DNA of 45,326 nt from NCBI GenBank assembly GCA_017561055.1, contig JAFZDT010000015.1, positions 1-45,326 of the forward strand, in the 5' to 3' direction. A program made the position numbers and the translations under genes. This DNA is from Erysipelotrichaceae bacterium. GTDB taxonomy: Bacteria; Bacillota_I; Bacilli_A; Erysipelotrichales; Erysipelotrichaceae. How positions within the stretch are numbered: the stretch's first letter is position 1; each line of letters starts with the position of its first letter. Of the stretch, positions 15,719 to 23,389 are shown piece by piece. Below the pieces are notes generated by a model that saw only the letters and a list, made by a program, of their open reading frames with translations, had not been told where the DNA came from and ran no database searches.

Positions 15719-15831
15719 ATATGCAAGTAAACTCTCTAGAATAAGTCTAGGGAGTTTTTTCTATGATGTAATAATAGATATTTGTATATATATGGTTTAA
15801 AATATGTATGTACAATTATCACCGCATTCCA
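15699..15831. repeat. Direct repeat: att plus element left end, copy 2
   Basis: This 133-bp segment repeats 11081-11213 with 6 mismatches and no gaps, including the terminator stem at 15729-15760 with one base changed. It shows that an element of the same family starts here and carries the three-gene operon downstream. From 15832 to 15947 I see no other gene, only the operon leader. Confidence 0.82.
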
Positions 15832-15947
15832 ATGTGAAGAATATATTAGCAACATTTGTTTTTTTAATCTAGAGTAAAGAGTGATTTGCTCTTTTTGAAA
15901 TAACTGATAAAATAAATTTAAAGACATAAGTATTGGAGGCTTTGATT

Positions 15948-16334
15948 ATGGATAATAATAAACACTATAATAGTTTGAATTTCAAGAAAGAAGAAATTCA
16001 ATTAGCGACAGGATATATTTCGACAACGACAATATATTTCGAAATAGAAAAAGTATATGTAGTAATTGAGGCTAAGGGACATATAGAATTTTATAATCAA
16101 GAAAAAGAGATATTAGCATCTTTGGATTTGCCAAAACAAACAGGTGGCAGAGAAGTTTATAGTACGGTTATTTGTTCTAGTATGGATGATGTGATTTGTA
16201 TGGAATATCCAATTGTAAAATGGATTGATAATTATCCACATTGCGATGGAGAACATGATCGTTGGGATTTAGTAACTATTGGTCATCATAAAGTTTATTT
16301 TAACTTACATACAAATGAAGTGACTTGTGAATAA
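15948..16334 (+). CDS. Unknown 128-aa protein, first gene of the TS-N/EF-Tu-like operon
   Basis: I do not recognise this protein. It is soluble, with no signal peptide or membrane helix. Alternating hydrophobic and polar residues suggest a mostly beta fold (TTIYFEIEKVYVVIEAKGHIEFY). The C-terminal third is rich in Trp, His and Asp: KWIDNYPHCDGEHDRWDLV, followed by the strand-like HHKVYFNLHTNEVTC. The Cys/His/Asp cluster could bind a metal, but this is a guess. GGAGG stands 8 bases before the ATG. The next gene starts 12 bases after the stop, so the three genes form one operon. The element left end lies immediately upstream. Confidence 0.72.
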   Translation: MDNNKHYNSLNFKKEEIQLATGYISTTTIYFEIEKVYVVIEAKGHIEFYNQEKEILASLDLPKQTGGREVYSTVICSSMDDVICMEYPIVKWIDNYPHCDGEHDRWDLVTIGHHKVYFNLHTNEVTCE

Positions 16335-16346
16335 GTGGTGAGTCAT

Positions 16347-18098
16347 ATGAAGATTTATGCTTATGACATACGTCGTTTGTCTTTAGAATCCAATCGAGGT
16401 ATGATGGACTGTAAAAAGGCATTAAAAATGTTTGATGGTGATGCAGAGAAAGCTTATCAATGGTTGTTGGAAAATACCAAAGAACGTGAAAATGATGAAG
16501 ATGTAATAGAAGAATCTATTTTGATTGAGAAAATTGAAGTAGAAGAAAACTTTACACATGAAGAGAGAATTCAAAAGGGATTAGAGTTTTTGCGTGCGAA
16601 AAAGTATAAAGAGTTTAAGAATATTTTAAAACCGATTGCTGAATCAAACAAAGATGCTGCATTGCTATTGATGAATGATTCTTATAGAAATAAAATAGCT
16701 TTAGGTGATTATTTAGAGTATAAAGAAATGGCTATGAAGTTACAGCATCCATTGGCGTTTTATCATGAAGGAATATTAGCACTAAAACAAATTCATCATC
16801 ATGAAATTGCCTTTTCTAATTTTGTAAAAGCATATCAGTATGGTTATTCTGAAGCGAAAAATTATATTTATAAATTGTATGATGTTTTGAAAGAAAAATA
16901 TAATAAACGAAATATTTATCAATATCATTCTATGGATGTTGATCCCTTTATGTTTTCTTGTATATATAATGAAACAATAAAAGAACATTACATTAAGTAT
17001 CTAAAAGATCAATGTGTTAGCGAAAAATTAATAAGAATGTGGAATTATCAAAATTTCCAAAATAAAACGCGAAAAATATTAGCGGATTTTAAGTTTAATA
17101 CAATCTTGTATAATATTTTTAAAAGTAATGATTCATTAACATATACTACTAAAAATGGTGTTGTAGATTTTGATGAGGGAATGCGTACTCTTGTATGTTC
17201 ATGTGATGAAGATATTATTAATTATTTTAATCAAACTTTTGATTCAATTATCATTTCGACCTTTCCTAGCATAGGTTTCGAAGTAGAACCATTGATGAAA
17301 ATGAAAATCTATAATCGATTGGATATAAAGGAATATTTAATGAATCATTATTATATGAGTCATTTGAATAATGTGTTTAAAAATGTGTATGCTGAAAGTA
17401 TTATTGATTCACTAAAACTATATGAACCTTATCGAAAAAATAAATTAATTACTCAGCAAGCAGAAAGTTTAGCTTTTTTACAATCACAAATAATAGCATA
17501 TGAAGAATGTATGAGATTACATAAGCAAACTTGTAATCGTTTTTTAGCATTACATTTTTTATGGGCTATGAGTGAAAAGACGAGTTTCCATTTTTATGAT
17601 TATTTACAAATGGCAAAAGAAGAAATTCTATCTTTGGATAAACAATTTATAGCGATTCGAGATGCGTATCTTGAACAATTGAAATTGTCAGAATATAAGA
17701 ATAAGTTGTGGTGTCAAGGTGTGCATTATAATGAACAAAGAAGGATTGCTTATTTAAGAAATAAACTTATATGGAATACAAAATATAATTTAGATATACA
17801 TGAAACAAAATTAAAGGAAATGATTAATAAAAATCATTTTGATGTTTTTATAGAAGATATTATTGCTTATTCTATTTCTCAAGATGAAAATATCTTTATT
17901 TTGTCTAAAGATAAGTTATATTCCAATCATTTTAAAAAGAGTGTATCATTGAAAGATTTAATTTGTTTAAAGATGGATGAGCAAAGACGAGTGTATGCGT
18001 TATATAGATCTAATGAAATACAAATTGTTATTCGAGAAAACGGCTTTGGATTGGTATCATTGATTGAATCTATCAATGAGCTAGTATTGTATTTGTAG
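16347..18098 (+). CDS. Protein with N-terminal EF-Ts-like TS-N/UBA domain, helical repeats and C-terminal PH-like segment
   Basis: The 583-aa product starts with a domain very like the EF-Ts N-terminus: residues ~5-45 include IRRLSLESNRGMMDCKKAL and DGDAEKAYQWLLEN, where EF-Ts has RTGAGMMDCKKAL. The rest of EF-Ts is absent. After an acidic linker (~47-70), residues ~75-180 look like TPR/Sel1-type helical hairpins (HPLAFYHEGILALKQI). A long helical middle of unknown type follows. The last ~85 residues (from ~499, FIEDIIAYSISQDENIFILS) appear to be a PH-like strand-rich domain resembling the N-terminus of the next protein. The gene lies 13 bases before the next start, with AGGAGG over its stop codon. 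Function unknown. The pairing with an EF-Tu-like protein suggests a translation-linked role. Confidence 0.72.
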   Translation: MKIYAYDIRRLSLESNRGMMDCKKALKMFDGDAEKAYQWLLENTKERENDEDVIEESILIEKIEVEENFTHEERIQKGLEFLRAKKYKEFKNILKPIAESNKDAALLLMNDSYRNKIALGDYLEYKEMAMKLQHPLAFYHEGILALKQIHHHEIAFSNFVKAYQYGYSEAKNYIYKLYDVLKEKYNKRNIYQYHSMDVDPFMFSCIYNETIKEHYIKYLKDQCVSEKLIRMWNYQNFQNKTRKILADFKFNTILYNIFKSNDSLTYTTKNGVVDFDEGMRTLVCSCDEDIINYFNQTFDSIIISTFPSIGFEVEPLMKMKIYNRLDIKEYLMNHYYMSHLNNVFKNVYAESIIDSLKLYEPYRKNKLITQQAESLAFLQSQIIAYEECMRLHKQTCNRFLALHFLWAMSEKTSFHFYDYLQMAKEEILSLDKQFIAIRDAYLEQLKLSEYKNKLWCQGVHYNEQRRIAYLRNKLIWNTKYNLDIHETKLKEMINKNHFDVFIEDIIAYSISQDENIFILSKDKLYSNHFKKSVSLKDLICLKMDEQRRVYALYRSNEIQIVIRENGFGLVSLIESINELVLYL

Positions 18099-18111
18099 GA
18101 GGTTGTTTGAG

Positions 18112-19935
18112 ATGAAGGTAAAAGAATATGAAAAGTTAATTCAACAACATCCTAGTTTTGTTTTGAAAAAGGATTTAGAACCTAACAAAATTCAAAATAT
18201 TAGAAATAATGTGGCTAGAGATATATTTGAAGATGATATTATTGCATTTTCGGATGTTTCTTTGTTTCGTAATGCAAAAAAAGGAGTATTAATTACAAAA
18301 TCAGCAATTTATCAAGATGATAAGTTACCTTTCAAAGGTGTTAAAGAAATTGACCGCATATTTATAGATAAAAATCATATCTTGTTATCATTTGTTTATA
18401 ATGATAATTCAAAAAAAGAAATGAAAGTTACAATCACTACCAAACAAATGTTATTTGTGAATGTCTTACAACAAATTGTTGAGAGACATAATAAAGAATT
18501 ACAACAAACAAAAGTGAATGATAAACCTAAAGCAAAAAAAGAAAATGTGGAGAAAACAGTTTTAAAAAGAATTAGTGATAAGATTGTTAATATCATTATT
18601 TTAGGTGGAAATGGTTCAGGTAAGAAAACAGTTAGAGATGCATTAATTAAAGAATTAAAAATTACTCAATTCCAAGAAGTTGACTCTAAGATGGCAAATA
18701 TTAGTTTAATAGAGGTGTACGGAAACGAATGTACATTTCAATTATTTTGTATTGATGAAGATGAAGAAGTAATAGAAATGTTTACCAATGCAATTAAGAA
18801 TGTAGATTGTGCGATTATTGTTAGTGATATACAGAAAACAGAAGATGATGATGCAATTATTAGCTTGCGTGAGATTTCTAAAGCGAATCCTAAATTTATA
18901 GTTTATTACTTTAACAAGTGTGATGAGTTAGAAAAAGAAGAACTTGAAGAGCGTTTGGATCAAGAGAAAATGATGGTTCATGATTATGTTAAAGATTTTT
19001 ATGACGGTGATTTTACTTTTGATTATGGTAGTGCTGAGAATGAACAATCTATTACTGTTTTTAGAAATATTTTATCTAAAATTCCAGAGACAAGAATCAA
19101 GAAATTTAAGAATGTAAGGCAATATTTACAGGATTTTGTGGACAGTAACTTGCTGAATTATAGTTATGAAGATGTTGCTATTGTACAAGAATATAATAAT
19201 GATAATAAATTTTGGAGTTCAGATGTGTTGAATAAGCTTGCTGATTATAAATATCATATGAATGGAGAATATTATTATCGATTAGCTTTAGATTATTTAG
19301 ATAAGAAAGATTCTACAAGTGCACAAAAGAATCTTATTATGGCTTCGTTATTCCATCATGCTCCTTCTATGTACAAACTAGGGAATATAGAAGAAGCGGC
19401 AAGTTTGTGGTATCACGATGCGATGTTAACAATGTATGAGAACAGTGGAGGAGAACAAAAACAAGATTGGTATAATCGAATACATACAGAATATGAGCCA
19501 GGTTATAAAAAAGTAGCTTGTATAAATAATGTGGATAAAAATGTATGTGTGTATTGTGGTAATTGTGTTCGTGCGTGTTGTAAAAATGCAATACATTTTG
19601 TAGATGGCACAATAATGGTGGATACCCAGAACTGTGTGGGATGTGCTGAATGTATAGATGATTGTCCGTATGGATATATTCATTATTATTATATAAGAAT
19701 TAAAAAAGGTGGGCCGGATTATACTGTGCAAATTAATCATAATACATGTGATCAATGTGGAGTATGTGTTACAGAGTGTCCAATTAAAGTATTCTCTATT
19801 GTAAATCAGCAAGTAGAGACATTTGATGATTTGTGTATTGGCTGTGGATATTGTACAGATATATGTCCTTGTGAAGCAATTACAGTAATTAGCAAAAATG
19901 CTGTGGGAAAGGAAAATGAAGAAATCTTGAATTAA
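18112..19935 (+). CDS. PH-like / EF-Tu-like GTPase / Sel1-like / four-[4Fe-4S] protein
   Basis: The 607-aa product combines parts I have not seen together. Residues ~38-125 are a PH-like strand-rich segment (IFEDDIIAFSDVSL, GVLITKSAIY). A Lys-rich linker follows (~125-150). Residues ~155-325 resemble the EF-Tu G domain: P-loop GGNGSGKKT (165-173), NKCD (268-271) and GSA (306-308) in the right order and spacing. However, the Mg2+-binding Thr of GKTT is Lys172, and the DCPGH switch-II motif is replaced by IDEDEE (214-219), so GTP may bind without normal hydrolysis. Residues ~380-440 look Sel1/TPR-like. Four CxxCxxCxxxC motifs follow, at Cys479-489, 508-518, 546-556 and 575-585, three of them ending in Pro. 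This is enough for four [4Fe-4S] clusters. There is no signal peptide, so it is cytoplasmic. It is the last gene of the island operon. Confidence 0.75.
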   Translation: MKVKEYEKLIQQHPSFVLKKDLEPNKIQNIRNNVARDIFEDDIIAFSDVSLFRNAKKGVLITKSAIYQDDKLPFKGVKEIDRIFIDKNHILLSFVYNDNSKKEMKVTITTKQMLFVNVLQQIVERHNKELQQTKVNDKPKAKKENVEKTVLKRISDKIVNIIILGGNGSGKKTVRDALIKELKITQFQEVDSKMANISLIEVYGNECTFQLFCIDEDEEVIEMFTNAIKNVDCAIIVSDIQKTEDDDAIISLREISKANPKFIVYYFNKCDELEKEELEERLDQEKMMVHDYVKDFYDGDFTFDYGSAENEQSITVFRNILSKIPETRIKKFKNVRQYLQDFVDSNLLNYSYEDVAIVQEYNNDNKFWSSDVLNKLADYKYHMNGEYYYRLALDYLDKKDSTSAQKNLIMASLFHHAPSMYKLGNIEEAASLWYHDAMLTMYENSGGEQKQDWYNRIHTEYEPGYKKVACINNVDKNVCVYCGNCVRACCKNAIHFVDGTIMVDTQNCVGCAECIDDCPYGYIHYYYIRIKKGGPDYTVQINHNTCDQCGVCVTECPIKVFSIVNQQVETFDDLCIGCGYCTDICPCEAITVISKNAVGKENEEILN

Positions 19936-19958
19936 ATAATAAGGTGAAGATTATATGT

Positions 19959-20114
19959 AATTGTTGTTATTTGTGAACAAATTTTTGAACAAATAAAAAT
20001 GAAAAGATATGTATAATTATGGACCATAATGGTAAATAATAAGTATAAATAGAGGTATTTAAGGTGGTATAGAGGAATATGTACTGAATGTTACCTATCT
20101 TCTCACCTCCACCA
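19959..20114. repeat. Element right end and diverged att copy (R3)
   Basis: TTATTTGTGAACAAATTTTTGAAC, with positions 19967-19990 aligning to the right ends at 13.87 and 15.57 kb, is followed by GGTAAATAATAAGTATAAAT and TCTCACCTCCACCA (20101-20114). It is more diverged than R1 and R2, so probably the oldest insertion. Chromosomal sequence resumes after it. Confidence 0.75.
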
Positions 20115-20124
20115 AGAGTAAAAT

Positions 20125-20147
20125 AACGCCTAGAAATAGGCGTTTTT
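20125..20147 (+). terminator. Probable original ssrA terminator, displaced
   Basis: AACGCCTA-GAAA-TAGGCGTT with a T-run lies 10 bases after the last att copy. That is where the ssrA terminator would stand if the 9 kb of elements were removed. Confidence 0.75.
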
Positions 20148-20183
20148 ATATTGTGTTGAGAAGATTTATTAATTAATACATAC

Positions 20184-20210
20184 AAAAAAAGACTTCATGA
20201 ATATGAAGTC
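20184..20210 (-). terminator. Terminator of the rubredoxin gene
   Basis: GACTTCAT-GAAT-ATGAAGTC is a perfect hairpin; on the minus strand it is followed by seven Ts. Confidence 0.85.
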
Positions 20211-20219
20211 TAATTTTAA

Positions 20220-20375
20220 TTATTGTTCACTGAAATTTTCTTTTCCAACAAAGCATAATGGGCATTCAAAGTCTTCTGGAAGATCTTCAAACTTTGTTCC
20301 TGGAGCGATTCCTTGTTCTGGAACTCCTACTTCCTCATCATATACCCATCCGCAAATATCACATACATGTTTCAT
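20220..20375 (-). CDS. Rubredoxin
   Basis: This 51-aa one-electron carrier binds one Fe through four Cys. CDICGWVYDEEVG provides Cys5 and Cys8, and ECPLC provides Cys38 and Cys41. The APGTKFEDLPEDF segment between them is a family signature, with Phe where most rubredoxins have Trp before the second Cys pair. AGGAGG stands before the ATG. It probably serves oxidative-stress or other redox partners in an anaerobe; no partner gene is adjacent. A perfect palindrome covers the likely promoter. Confidence 0.93.
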   Translation of the reverse strand: MKHVCDICGWVYDEEVGVPEQGIAPGTKFEDLPEDFECPLCFVGKENFSEQ

Positions 20376-20395
20376 GTTTAAATTCCTCCTTGTTA

Positions 20396-20412
20396 TGGTT
20401 ATATAATAACCA
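20396..20412 (-). promoter_or_regulatory. Palindromic operator candidate upstream of rubredoxin
   Basis: TGGTTAT-TAT-ATAACCA is a perfect 17-bp inverted repeat, 21 bases before the start codon. It contains a TATTAT-like -10 sequence on the minus strand, so a bound repressor would block the promoter. Confidence 0.5.
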
Positions 20413-20453
20413 AGGTGTCGAAATTTAGAAAGAAATATGCTCGGGATATTTTT

Positions 20454-21818
20454 TTATGAAATATCATCTGGCATTTGCTTGATTTCATGAATAACATTAC
20501 GTGAAAGTAGAACGACAATAATCATACTAATCCAATCACATAATGGTTGTACCAATTGGAATCCAGTAGTTCCAAATACTCTTGGAAGAATGATGATTAA
20601 TGGGCAATAGATAATGCCTTGGCGTAAGATGGATGTTAAGAATGAATAATTGCCTTTTCCCATAGCTTGGAAGTTTCCAGCTAAAATTTGATAAATACCA
20701 ATAACTGGAATTCCTAGTGCATAGAATTTTAAAATGCTTTTTCCTGTTTCAATTAATTGTGCATCCGGTGTAATAATGCGTAAAACAAGGTGTGGTAGCA
20801 TAAAGAATAGTGATGCCATAATACAACAATATACTGTGGTAAATAGTAATGATTTCTTTAAGGCTTCTATTAAACGTTTCTTGTTTTTAGCACCATAGTT
20901 GAATGAAGCGAATGGTTGATAACCATGTCCCATTCCAATGACTACAAAGTTAGCGAGGTGTTGTCCTCTTCTTGCAATTCCTGCTGCCGCAACAAAATCA
21001 GTTCCAAATAGTGATGCGGATTTTGCGAATAATCCATAGGATAAACTTGGAAGTCCATTACGAATCAATACAGCAATACCTACATTCCATATTTCCTTAA
21101 CACTGGACCAATCCATTTTAAAGTTACCAAATTTCCAACGAATAACGGTTTTATGAGTAATTAAGCGATGAAGTAATAGGATTGTAGAAATTGCTTGTGC
21201 AATTACAGTTGCGAGTGCAGCACCACGTATTTTAAGTCCTAAACCAAAATTGAACATTAATAATGGATTTAATAGTGTGTTTATAATAATTTCAATGAAT
21301 AGAGTTTTCATTGGGAATTGTACATCCCCGCTATTTCTTAAAATATAGGAACAAATTTGTTTGAAAATAGCAAATGTTGCGCCCATAGTAAGAATTCGCA
21401 TATATTGATAGGCATATTCTATTACTTGTGGATCATCTGAAAATAAACCAACAGCTTGTCTTAAAATGGTGATTGCTATAATGAAAGCTAATGTAGAAAG
21501 AATGATTGCCATACCCATAGCTGTGGATACGGTTTTTCCTACTTTATCATCTTCTTTGGCTCCTAATAAACGTCCAATATAACTTCCAGCTCCTGCTCCA
21601 ATTCCGTCTCCAAATGCTTGAATAAGTACCATGATTGGTAGAGCGACGGTTGTTGCGGCTATCATAGCATTGTCTTTTAAATAACTAATACAAATCGTAT
21701 CAATAAGGTTATGAAGTGTCATTACTAGTGTAGAAGCAATTGAAGGTATTGCTAGAAATAGTAAAGCTTTGGTGACTGGTTCATCACGTAATATATGTAA
21801 CTGATTTTCTTGTTTCAT
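20454..21818 (-). CDS. MATE-family efflux transporter
   Basis: The 454-aa product is a full-length MATE/MOP-superfamily exporter with about 12 membrane helices. The N-terminus (KALLFLAIPSIASTLVMTLHNLIDTICISYL) and the GMGHGYQPFASFNYGA motif are typical. It is expected to export drugs or metabolites in exchange for Na+ or H+; the substrate cannot be read. It has no kinase-like extension, unlike the MATE protein at 11.4 kb, and the two are only distantly alike. It converges on nothing and lies upstream of the rubredoxin gene in the same direction. Confidence 0.9.
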   Translation of the reverse strand: MKQENQLHILRDEPVTKALLFLAIPSIASTLVMTLHNLIDTICISYLKDNAMIAATTVALPIMVLIQAFGDGIGAGAGSYIGRLLGAKEDDKVGKTVSTAMGMAIILSTLAFIIAITILRQAVGLFSDDPQVIEYAYQYMRILTMGATFAIFKQICSYILRNSGDVQFPMKTLFIEIIINTLLNPLLMFNFGLGLKIRGAALATVIAQAISTILLLHRLITHKTVIRWKFGNFKMDWSSVKEIWNVGIAVLIRNGLPSLSYGLFAKSASLFGTDFVAAAGIARRGQHLANFVVIGMGHGYQPFASFNYGAKNKKRLIEALKKSLLFTTVYCCIMASLFFMLPHLVLRIITPDAQLIETGKSILKFYALGIPVIGIYQILAGNFQAMGKGNYSFLTSILRQGIIYCPLIIILPRVFGTTGFQLVQPLCDWISMIIVVLLSRNVIHEIKQMPDDIS

Positions 21819-21983
21819 AATGATTACTCCATGTGTATCTATCGCTATCAGTATAGTTTATTTTTTAGCATGTAACAATAAGGTTAAGATACATTTGTCT
21901 CATGTTTTTAAATATAATTTTATGTATGTATGAAAATGAGATGTGTTACAATAACATTAACAAGACAAATAAGGAGTACATAT

Positions 21984-23054
21984 ATGAGCAAGTTATTAGA
22001 AATGAATGCAAAATTCCCACAAACTGAACTATGGACAGATTCTTTTCATGTGGATCATCATGAATATGGTTTAACACAAGGTATTACTGGTGTAACAACA
22101 AGTCCTACATGGGTAAGTCGTATGATGTTGAATGAGCCAGTAGAAGAACATGAAGCTGTGATTAAAATGTTACAAAAGGAACATCCTGAATATAATGAAC
22201 AGGAAATGACTTGGGCTTGGACTTTGGAAATGGGTAAAAGAAGAAGTAAGGTGATGTTGCCGTTGTGGAATGAGGGAAATCCGAAGAAAGGACGTTATTC
22301 TATTCAAACTTCTATCTATGATTATAATAATACAGACAAGATGGTTAAGATGGCTGAAGAAGTGCATGCATGTGGTCCAAATATGCAAGTAAAGCTTCCA
22401 GCAACAAAAGCGGGTATCTTGGCTATGGAAGAAGCGACTTATAGAGGCATTAGTGTTATGTCTACGATTTGTTATAGTGTGGATCAAGCGATTGCTTGTG
22501 CAGAAGCGATTGATAGAGGGATGGCTAGAAGAAGTGCTGAAGGGTTAAATAATGATATGTTAAATCCTGTTTGTGCGGTTCTTTTAGGTATGCAAGATGA
22601 TTGGCTAAAGCAATATTCTGAAGCTGAAGGTATTGTTGTGCATCCTGATGCATTGAGTTGGGGCGGCGTAGCTATTTGCAAGAAAGTATATAATATATAT
22701 AAAGAAAGAGGATATAAGACACGTGTATTAACGGCTTATTATCGTCATCAATTGCATTGGTCTGAATTTATTAGTGGAGATGTCATTATGACGATTCCTA
22801 CAAAATGGCAAAAACGTTTTGAAACATGTGATGTGGAAATTAAGGATTATATGAGCGTTCCTGTTGCGGATGATAAATTGCAACAATTAATGAAGTTGCC
22901 TCCATTTGTAAAAGCTTATACAGAAGGTTCTTTAACTTTGGATGATTTTAATGCTTTTCCACCAGTTACATTAACCGTTCATTATTTTACAGAAGAATAT
23001 GATAAGGCTGTGAAAAAGGTAAGAAATATTATGTTACCTAAGCCTATTAAATAA
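21984..23054 (+). CDS. Transaldolase-family protein
   Basis: The 356-aa product is a transaldolase-like TIM barrel. GVTTSPTW near residue 36 is the first-strand motif. VKLPAT holds the expected Schiff-base lysine, followed by GISVMSTICYSVDQA. It is longer than classical bacterial transaldolases and belongs to the broader family, so the sugar-phosphate substrate is uncertain. The ATG at 21984 follows AAGGAG; an upstream in-frame ATG at 21930 is not supported. TACAAT at 21947-21952 may be the -10 box. A glutaredoxin-like gene follows after 12 bases. Confidence 0.85.
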   Translation: MSKLLEMNAKFPQTELWTDSFHVDHHEYGLTQGITGVTTSPTWVSRMMLNEPVEEHEAVIKMLQKEHPEYNEQEMTWAWTLEMGKRRSKVMLPLWNEGNPKKGRYSIQTSIYDYNNTDKMVKMAEEVHACGPNMQVKLPATKAGILAMEEATYRGISVMSTICYSVDQAIACAEAIDRGMARRSAEGLNNDMLNPVCAVLLGMQDDWLKQYSEAEGIVVHPDALSWGGVAICKKVYNIYKERGYKTRVLTAYYRHQLHWSEFISGDVIMTIPTKWQKRFETCDVEIKDYMSVPVADDKLQQLMKLPPFVKAYTEGSLTLDDFNAFPPVTLTVHYFTEEYDKAVKKVRNIMLPKPIK

Positions 23055-23066
23055 AGAGGGATATGT

Positions 23067-23387
23067 ATGTTGAAAGTATATAGTAGTGATATTTGTGTCG
23101 ATTGTAGAAATTTTAAAGCCATTCAAAAGAATCGTGGTTTTGAAGTAGAGTATGTGGATATTACAGAGAATACGATGAATCTAAGAGAGTTTTTAGGCAT
23201 TCGTGATGGGTCATCTATTTTTGATGAAGTGAAACAACGTGGTGGTATTGGGATTCCACTATTTGTAATGGATGATAAGATGACATTTGATATTAATGAA
23301 GCGTTATCTTGGATGAATCAAAAACCAGTAGAAGATGATGAAATTGTTGAAAAGATTATGGCATGTAGTATTCATGGGTGTAAGTAA
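23067..23387 (+). CDS. Glutaredoxin-like protein
   Basis: The 106-aa product has a thioredoxin/glutaredoxin fold: VYSSDICVDCRNFK carries a CVDC active site, followed by the GIGIPLFVMDDKM segment where the cis-Pro is expected. A second CxxxxC pair is at the very C-terminus (ACSIHGCK). It probably reduces a disulfide or transfers electrons. It lies between transaldolase and an unknown gene with spacings of 12 and 2 bases, so it is co-transcribed with both. Confidence 0.85.
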   Translation: MLKVYSSDICVDCRNFKAIQKNRGFEVEYVDITENTMNLREFLGIRDGSSIFDEVKQRGGIGIPLFVMDDKMTFDINEALSWMNQKPVEDDEIVEKIMACSIHGCK

Positions 23388-23389
23388 GT

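Noticed and set aside
19367-19812. Minus-strand frames opposite the ferredoxin part
   Set aside because: Rich in His, Tyr, Thr and Ile as expected from the antisense of Cys/Asp-rich coding DNA; no start signals.
13861-20000. Repeated FVSKILSK/FVNKFLNK frames in the element right ends as integrase C-termini
   Set aside because: Other frames are equally open and no upstream integrase domain is visible, so the coding interpretation is not supported.
11081-20114. CRISPR-like interpretation of the recurrent direct repeats
   Set aside because: Spacing is irregular (1.7-4.4 kb), genes lie between, and the repeats match the ssrA end; these are att sites.
20197-20406. Plus-strand 69-codon frame over the rubredoxin gene
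   Set aside because: The minus strand encodes a clear rubredoxin with four Cys ligands and AGGAGG; the plus frame is its shadow.
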